Assembly (NCBI GenBank): GCA_965198795.1
Contig: OZ240674.1
Location: 1,798,001 to 1,862,000 of the forward strand
DNA from: G965198795 sp965198795
Lineage (GTDB): Bacteria > Pseudomonadota > Alphaproteobacteria > Rhodospirillales > Casp-alpha2
Length of the DNA: 64,000 nucleotides
Direction: 5' to 3'
The notes beneath the pieces were generated by a model. It saw nothing but the letters and a program-made list of their open reading frames with translations, was not told the origin of the DNA and made no database searches. Each line of letters opens with the position of its first letter. Positions within the stretch are counted from its first letter, which is position 1. A program made the position numbers and the translations under genes. Positions 58,801 through 64,000 of the stretch are shown here, piece after piece.

Positions 58801-61695
58801 ATGCTCACCAAAAAAAGCAACGGGGTGGCGGGACGCCCCCGTTTGACGAAAGCGTTGGCGGGTGTGGTCGGCGGGTCTATTGACCGCCGCACCTTCCTCA
58901 AGCGGTCCGGTGTGACCGCCGGGGGAGCCGCGCTTCTGTCCGCGACGCCGCTTGGCCTCGCGAAACAAGCCAAGGCCGTGGGCAGCGCGGCTAAAAACGC
59001 GACCAAGGTGAAATCGGTCTGCACCCACTGTTCGGTGGGATGCTCCGTCATCGCCGAGGTCTCCAACGGCGTCTGGGTGGGCCAAGAGCCCGGCTTCGAC
59101 AGCCCCATCAACCTGGGCGGGCACTGCGCCAAGGGCGCGGCCGTTCGCGAGCACGCGCACGGCGACCGCCGTCTGAGGTTCCCGATGAAGCTTGAGGGCG
59201 GCAAATGGAAGCGCTTGAGCTGGGACGACGCCATCAACGAGATTGGCGACAAGATGTTAAAGATCCGCGAGGAAGCGGGTCCTGACTCGGTTTACTGGCT
59301 GGGTTCCGCCAAGTTCAATAACGAACAGGCATATCTCTTCCGTAAATTCTACGCTTTCTGGGGCACCAACAACGGTGACCACCAGGCGCGGATTTGTCAC
59401 TCGACCACGGTCGCGGGTGTCGCGAACACCTGGGGCTACGGTGCCATGACGAACTCCTACAACGACATGCACAACAGCCGCGCGATGTTCCTGATCGGGT
59501 CCAACCCGGCGGAAGCGCACCCGGTTTCGGTGCAGCACATCTTGAAGGCTAAAGAGCAAAACAACGCCGCTCTGATCGTCTGCGATCCGCGCTTTTCACG
59601 CACGGCCGCTCACGCGGACGAGTATGTCCGGTTCCGTCCGGGCACGGACGTGGCGCTGATCTGGGGCATCCTGTGGCACGTGTTCGAGAACGGCTGGGAA
59701 GACAAGACGTTCATCAAGCAGCGCGTTTGGGGCCTGGATCAGGTCAAAGCCGAGATCAAGAAGTGGAATCCGGAAGAAGTCGAACGTGTTACGGGCGTTC
59801 CGGGCGGCCAGCTTCGCCGCGTCGCGCGCACCATGGCCAATAACCGTCCCGGCACCTTCGTTTGGTGCATGGGCGGCACGCAGCACACCAATGGCAACAA
59901 CAACACGCGGGCGTACTGCGTCATGCAGCTGGCGCTTGGCAACATGGGCACGGCTGGCGGCGGCGCGAATATCTTCCGCGGTCACGACAACGTCCAAGGC
60001 GCGACCGACATGTGCGTGTTGTCGCACTCACTGCCGGGCTACTACGGTCTTAAGACCGGTTCGTGGAAGCACTGGGCCCGTGTCTGGGATGTCGATTATG
60101 ATTTCCTGCTGAAGCGTTTCCATTCCAAAAAGATGATGGAAAGCTCCGGCATCCCGGTGTCGCGCTGGATCGACGGCGTTCTCGAATCCAAAGAGAACAT
60201 GACCCAGCCGAACCCGCTGCGCGCCATGGTTTGCTGGGGTCACGCCGTGAACTCCCAGACCCGTCTGCCGGACATGAAAAAGGCGATGGAAAAGCTCGAC
60301 ATGCTGGTCGTCATCGACCCGGTGCCGACCTTCGCCGCCATCATTCCGGACCGCCAGGACGGCGTTTATGTCCTGCCGGCCTGCACGCAATTCGAAACCC
60401 GCGGTTCCGTTACGGCGTCCAACCGTTCGCTGCAATGGCGTGACAAGGTGATTGACCCGGTCTTCGAATCGCGGACCGATCATGAAATCATTTACATGTT
60501 CGCGAAGAAGTTCGGTTTCGATAAAGAGTTCTTCAAGAACATCAAGCTGGACGATCTGAAGGACGGTCGGAAAGAGCCGAACGTCGAGGCCACCACCCTG
60601 GAATTCAACAAGGGTATGTGGACCATCGGTTACACTGGCCAGTCGCCCGAGCGTCTGAAGGCTCACATGGCGAACCAGGCCACCTTCGACAGGACGACCC
60701 TGCTCGCCAAGGGCGGCCCTGTCTCCGGTGAGTACTACGGTCTGCCGTGGCCATGTTGGGGCGCCGCGGACATCAAGCACCCCGGCACGCCGATCCTCTA
60801 CGACACCTCCAAGCCTGTGGCCGAGGGCGGTCTCTGCTTCCGCGCCCGCTTCGGCGTTCAGAGGAACGGCGAAAACCTCCTTGCCGAAGGCAGCTATCCG
60901 GCCGGTTCTGAAATCAAGGACGGCTATCCCGAGTTCACCATGAAAATGCTGAAGGATCTGGGTTGGGATGGCGACCTCACGGCCGGGGAACGCGCGGCGA
61001 TCGAAAAGGTCGCTGGTGACAAGACCAATTGGAAAACCGACCTTTCCGGCGGTATCCAGCGTGTCGCCATCAAGCACGGGTGCGCGCCTTTCGGGAACGC
61101 CAAGGCCCGTACGGTTGTCTGGAACTTCCCGGACCCGGTTCCGATTCACCGCGAACCGCTGTACACGCCGCGCCGTGACCTTGTAGCCGACTATCCGACC
61201 TACAAGGACTTCCCGAAAGAGAAAGGCTACCGTTTGCCGACCCTCTACGAGTCGATCCAGAAGAACGACTTCTCCAAGGAGTTTCCGACCATTCTCACGT
61301 CGGGCCGTCTGGTCGAATACGAAGGCGGCGGCGACGAAAGCCGCTCCAACTCGTGGCTGGCCGAACTTCAGCAGGACATGTACTGTGAGGTAAATCCTGT
61401 GGACGCCAACAATGCCGGCATCCGCGACGGCCAGATGATGTGGGTTTACTCGCCCGAAGGCGGCAAGGTCAAAGTCAAGGCGCTCATCACCGAGCGCGTC
61501 GAGGAAGGCGTTGTCTTCATGCCGTTCCACTTCGGCGGTCATTGGCAAGGCGAGAGCCTGCGGTCCAAGTATCCGGAAGGCGCCGATCCCTACGTGTTGG
61601 GTGAGGCGGTCAACCTGATCGGGACCTACGGCTATGACTCGGTCACCCGGATGCAGGAGACTAAAACGTCCCTGTGCCGGATCGAATCGGCTTAA
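58801..61695 (+). CDS. fdhA: Formate dehydrogenase catalytic (alpha) subunit
   Basis: A 964-residue bis-MGD oxidoreductase. A TAT signal (IDRRTFLKRSGVTAGGAALL) targets it to the periplasm. The [4Fe-4S] site is C74-x2-C77-x3-C81-x27-C109. The metal ligand is Cys199 followed by His200 in QARICHSTTVAGVANTWG, the position of selenocysteine in E. coli FdnG, so this is the Cys form. Other features are FLIGSNPAEAHPVSVQHILK, GGTQHTNGNNNTRAYCVMQL, LALGNMGTAGGGANIFRGHD and the C-terminal MDP-binding FHFGGHWQGESL. With the nearby tungstate transporter it may carry W or Mo. It oxidises formate to CO2. Confidence 0.96.
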   Translation: MLTKKSNGVAGRPRLTKALAGVVGGSIDRRTFLKRSGVTAGGAALLSATPLGLAKQAKAVGSAAKNATKVKSVCTHCSVGCSVIAEVSNGVWVGQEPGFDSPINLGGHCAKGAAVREHAHGDRRLRFPMKLEGGKWKRLSWDDAINEIGDKMLKIREEAGPDSVYWLGSAKFNNEQAYLFRKFYAFWGTNNGDHQARICHSTTVAGVANTWGYGAMTNSYNDMHNSRAMFLIGSNPAEAHPVSVQHILKAKEQNNAALIVCDPRFSRTAAHADEYVRFRPGTDVALIWGILWHVFENGWEDKTFIKQRVWGLDQVKAEIKKWNPEEVERVTGVPGGQLRRVARTMANNRPGTFVWCMGGTQHTNGNNNTRAYCVMQLALGNMGTAGGGANIFRGHDNVQGATDMCVLSHSLPGYYGLKTGSWKHWARVWDVDYDFLLKRFHSKKMMESSGIPVSRWIDGVLESKENMTQPNPLRAMVCWGHAVNSQTRLPDMKKAMEKLDMLVVIDPVPTFAAIIPDRQDGVYVLPACTQFETRGSVTASNRSLQWRDKVIDPVFESRTDHEIIYMFAKKFGFDKEFFKNIKLDDLKDGRKEPNVEATTLEFNKGMWTIGYTGQSPERLKAHMANQATFDRTTLLAKGGPVSGEYYGLPWPCWGAADIKHPGTPILYDTSKPVAEGGLCFRARFGVQRNGENLLAEGSYPAGSEIKDGYPEFTMKMLKDLGWDGDLTAGERAAIEKVAGDKTNWKTDLSGGIQRVAIKHGCAPFGNAKARTVVWNFPDPVPIHREPLYTPRRDLVADYPTYKDFPKEKGYRLPTLYESIQKNDFSKEFPTILTSGRLVEYEGGGDESRSNSWLAELQQDMYCEVNPVDANNAGIRDGQMMWVYSPEGGKVKVKALITERVEEGVVFMPFHFGGHWQGESLRSKYPEGADPYVLGEAVNLIGTYGYDSVTRMQETKTSLCRIESA

Positions 61696-61713
61696 GGAAG
61701 GGAGACGCGAACA

Positions 61714-62310
61714 ATGGCACGTATGAAGTTCCTTTGTGACGCCGAGCGCTGCATCGAATGCAACGCCTGCGTCACGGCGTGTAAAAACGAAAACAATGTA
61801 CCCTGGGGCATCAACCGGCGCCGCGTCGTCACGATTAGTGACGGCAAGCCGGGCGAGCGCTCCATCTCGGTTGCGTGCATGCACTGCTCCGACGCGCCCT
61901 GCATCGCGGTGTGCCCGGTGGACTGCATCTATACGACCGAAGAGGGCGTGGTCCTTCATTCCAAGGACCTCTGCATCGGTTGCGGCTACTGCTTCTTCGC
62001 CTGCCCGTTTGGCGCGCCGCAGTATCCGCAAGCCGGCAACTTCGGCTCTCGCGGCAAGATGGACAAGTGCACCTTCTGCGCCGGCGGACCGGAAGACGAT
62101 CACTCCGCCGCCGAATACCAGAAGTACGGCGCGAACCGTCTCGCGGAAGGCAAGCTGCCGCTTTGCGCCGAAATGTGCTCCACCAAGGCTCTCCTTGGCG
62201 GTGACGGCGACGTGATCAGCAATATCTACCGCGAACGCGTCGTGGCTCGTGGCTTCGGCAGCGGCGCGTGGGGCTGGGGCACGGCCTACGATCTCAAGAC
62301 CGGTTCTTAA
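61714..62310 (+). CDS. fdhB: Formate dehydrogenase iron-sulfur (beta) subunit
   Basis: A 198-residue ferredoxin-type subunit with four Cys clusters: CIECNACVTACKNENNVPWG, CMHCSDAPCIAVCPVDCIY, CIGCGYCFFACPFGAPQYP and CTFCAGG...CAEMC. It carries electrons from FdhA to the cytochrome b subunit. Compared with E. coli FdnH (294 residues) it lacks the C-terminal membrane helix, the usual form in alphaproteobacterial fdh operons. It starts 18 bases after fdhA, with AAGGGAG upstream. Confidence 0.95.
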   Translation: MARMKFLCDAERCIECNACVTACKNENNVPWGINRRRVVTISDGKPGERSISVACMHCSDAPCIAVCPVDCIYTTEEGVVLHSKDLCIGCGYCFFACPFGAPQYPQAGNFGSRGKMDKCTFCAGGPEDDHSAAEYQKYGANRLAEGKLPLCAEMCSTKALLGGDGDVISNIYRERVVARGFGSGAWGWGTAYDLKTGS

Positions 62311-62369
62311 CCGGGCCTCTGCGGAAACGGGCGGCCGGCTCTTCCGGTGACTCGTTTCCGGCGTCGATT

Positions 62370-62405
62370 GGGGGGCGTTCCGCTTGTTGCGGACGCCCCC
62401 CTTTC
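62370..62405 (+). terminator. Strong stem-loop after fdhB
   Basis: GGGGGGCGTTCCGC and GCGGACGCCCCCC pair over 13 bases with one bulged T around a short loop, followed by TTTCGATA. It lies inside the operon between fdhB and the lipoprotein gene. With only three T it may act as a partial terminator or an mRNA stabiliser for fdhAB. Confidence 0.65.
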
Positions 62406-62599
62406 GATATACAAGACGTGACGTGATTGTTTCAAACGCCGATGCGTTGCGCGAGGGCATGGGTTCGCTTGCTTCTCATTGGGTGGCCGCGCGCACAAAG
62501 CCTTGCAAAGTGGACGCAAACTCTGGGATTATCGGGCCGTCTAAAAATGTAAGGAGTTGGTCGCCAGCCGTAAAACGCGGCGGCGGAGGAGGAGTAACA

Positions 62600-62917
62600 A
62601 TGAAATTGACCGAATTTCTTCCTTTGACGCGCGCGTCTCTGGTTCTGCTGGTGGCCGTGGCCGCTCTCGCCGGTTGCCGCGAAGAAAACCAGGGCCAGGT
62701 GCATCGCTGGGAGCCGGGTGTTTACAAAGGTAAATCAGAACCCGCCCTGAGCGAGGAGGCGCTTCGCGAATTGCGCGCTCGCGCGGTTAAGCAATCCGGC
62801 ACGATCAAAAGCACTGGCGGCGCCAGCGCGGCGGCCACGTCCGTCGCGACGTCCGGCACCGATGTCCGCCCGCCCGCGAACACACCGGCGCCGAAAGAAA
62901 CCTACAATCTCAACTAA
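62600..62917 (+). CDS. Small lipoprotein between FdhB and FdhC
   Basis: A 105-residue protein. The ATG at 62600 has a very strong GGAGGAGGAG; the open frame upstream to 62384 runs through the terminator and is not coding. The lipobox is VAALAGCRE. The mature part is polar: HRWEPGVYKGKSEPALSEEA, a short helix, then an Ala/Thr/Pro-rich tail ending KETYNLN. The WEPGVYKGK stretch may be the functional part. Similar small proteins sit at this place in alphaproteobacterial fdh operons. Its function is unknown; it may help attach FdhAB to FdhC. Confidence 0.8.
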   Translation: MKLTEFLPLTRASLVLLVAVAALAGCREENQGQVHRWEPGVYKGKSEPALSEEALRELRARAVKQSGTIKSTGGASAAATSVATSGTDVRPPANTPAPKETYNLN

Positions 62918-62973
62918 GCAAGATTGCGCGGGCTTCCCACCCGGCGCGGCCGACATCGGTAAAGGGAGAAACC

Positions 62974-64000
62974 ATGACTGGGATTTTCAAAAAAGTGACT
63001 CTAGCTTTCGCGATCACTCTCGCGCTTGGCCTCGCCGTTGACATTCAACCGGCGTCGGCGCAGCAAGGGGGCGCCGTGCCGGGACAATCGCTGGGCAACT
63101 TGTCGGACGCCCAAATGTGGCGCGCCATTCGGGGCGGCGTCAGAGGAACCGTTACGATTCCGGACCAAAATGCCGCTCAACTGGTTCAATCCGACGGCGA
63201 CACCTTCCAGGCCTTCAAGAACGGGCCGCTCGCCAAGTGGGGCGGCGTCGGCTTGGGCGTCATGGTCGCCTTGCTGGCCGTCTTCTTCCTGATTCGCGGC
63301 CGGATCAAGATTGAACACGGCCGGGCGCCCGATGGCGCGACGATCGAGCGGTTCAACGCTTTTGAGCGGATCACCCACTGGCTGACTGCTTCCAGTTTTA
63401 TTGTGCTGGGTCTGACCGGCCTGAATATCTCTTATGGGCGGTATGTGGTTCAACCGGTCATCGGCCCGGAAGCCTTTGGCGCAATCACTTATTACGGCAA
63501 GTTGGCGCATCACTATTTGGCGTTCGCTTTCATGTTGGGCGTGCTTTTGATGTTCGTCATGTGGGTGCGTCACAACATCCCGAATGGCCGTGACGTCGCC
63601 TGGCTGTTGAAGGGCGGCGGTTTGTTCTCCAGCGGCGTCCACCTGGACGCGCCGCGCTTCAACGCCGGCCAGAAGTTGATTTTCTGGTCCGTTATGCTGG
63701 GCGGCCTCTCGCTCAGCCTATCCGGCGTCGCGTTGATCTTCCCCTATGAAGTGACACCCTGGGCCGGTACTTTCTCATTCCTTAACATCTTCGGCTTGAA
63801 CCTGCCGACGGAGTTCACGGTGTTGCAGGAAGTGCAACTGTCCGTGCTCTGGCATTCCATTGTTGGTCTGATCATGATCATCATCGTTATCGCCCACATC
63901 TATATCGGTTCCATCGGCATGGAGGGCGCGTTCGACGCCGTGGGTTCCGGTCAGGTTGACCTGAACTGGGCCAAAGAGCACCACTCCCTGTGGGTCAAGG
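62974..64000 (+). CDS. fdhC: Formate dehydrogenase cytochrome b (gamma) subunit, cut by the right edge
   Basis: Open to the window edge from the ATG at 62974 (342 codons seen). GGGAGA lies 5-10 bases upstream. A signal peptide (ends QPASAQQG) and an extra N-terminal domain with a first helix (WGGVGLGVMVALLAVFFLIR) precede the cytochrome b core: FERITHWLTASSFIVLGLTG, YYGKLAHHYLAFAFMLGVLL, LIFWSVMLGGLSLSLSGVAL and SVLWHSIVGLIMIIIVIAHI. The His residues in ITHWL, KLAHHYL, LWHSIVG and IAHIYIG bind the two b hemes and quinone. This is the long alphaproteobacterial form. It passes electrons to the quinone pool. Confidence 0.95.
   Translation, partial: MTGIFKKVTLAFAITLALGLAVDIQPASAQQGGAVPGQSLGNLSDAQMWRAIRGGVRGTVTIPDQNAAQLVQSDGDTFQAFKNGPLAKWGGVGLGVMVALLAVFFLIRGRIKIEHGRAPDGATIERFNAFERITHWLTASSFIVLGLTGLNISYGRYVVQPVIGPEAFGAITYYGKLAHHYLAFAFMLGVLLMFVMWVRHNIPNGRDVAWLLKGGGLFSSGVHLDAPRFNAGQKLIFWSVMLGGLSLSLSGVALIFPYEVTPWAGTFSFLNIFGLNLPTEFTVLQEVQLSVLWHSIVGLIMIIIVIAHIYIGSIGMEGAFDAVGSGQVDLNWAKEHHSLWVK

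Noticed and set aside
60028..62460. An 810-residue reverse frame across fdhA, fdhB and the terminator
   Set aside because: It is antisense to two unmistakable genes and shows the His/Arg/Val-rich composition of a GC-driven shadow frame.

Overview
The window looks like a high-GC alphaproteobacterial chromosome of the Rhodospirillales/Rhodobacterales kind. Supporting this are the aa3 cytochrome oxidase genes with Cox11-type CtaG, a complete bhcABCD beta-hydroxyaspartate cycle operon, TRAP and TTT transporters, and a periplasmic formate dehydrogenase with fdhD/mobA/DUF3305/DUF3306. No rRNA, tRNA or CRISPR array was seen. The assignment is an inference from gene content.

Layout. 1-5.5 kb: a lipoprotein cut by the left edge, a gamma-glutamyltransferase-like lipoprotein, an M48 metalloprotease with TPRs, a DUF3047 lipoprotein and a DsbA-like oxidoreductase. 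5.5-6.1 kb: a frameshifted gene. 6.3-16.8 kb: one forward exported protein facing a compact ten-gene reverse operon in which nearly every product is exported or membrane-bound. That operon holds a secreted caspase-like protease, a degenerate caspase-like homologue, a MotA/TolQ/ExbB-like channel, two single-pass proline-rich proteins, lipoproteins, a coiled-coil protein and a DUF4384 protein. It is the best candidate here for an undescribed system. 17.0-17.9 kb: a dispersed repeat (copy A) and an integrase remnant. 18.0-22.0 kb: ctaC-ctaD-ctaG-ctaE. 22.6-25.6 kb: a divergent run with a 29-residue membrane peptide, DUF420, a heme-copper-oxidase-like membrane protein and ctaB. 26.1-30.6 kb: bhcABCD for glyoxylate assimilation.

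30.7-48.2 kb is a mosaic accessory zone. It holds decayed IS1595 and IS5 transposases, an SMP-30 pseudogene, a thiol-dioxygenase-like cupin, a choline-sulfatase-type sulfatase, a TTT transporter with a divergent ROK repressor and a metallophosphoesterase joined to a second domain. A TRAP transporter with a glutamine-synthetase-like ligase and the stump of an aldehyde dehydrogenase follow, then copy B of the dispersed repeat in inverted orientation. 48.2-51.6 kb: an M32 carboxypeptidase and a DUF1007/NicO nickel or cobalt pair. 51.6-64.0 kb: a formate dehydrogenase region in three parts, fdhD-mobA-DUF3305-DUF3306 (reverse), the tungstate ABC transporter tupBCA, and TorD-like chaperone, small TAT protein, FdhA, FdhB, a lipoprotein and FdhC (cut by the right edge).

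A genome-level oddity runs through the window. Short tandem duplications, mostly of 12, 15, 18 or 21 bp, occur both between genes and inside genes (mobA, the torD-like gene, the left-edge lipoprotein). Three separate noncoding 15-bp arrays share a TGTGTGG-type core.
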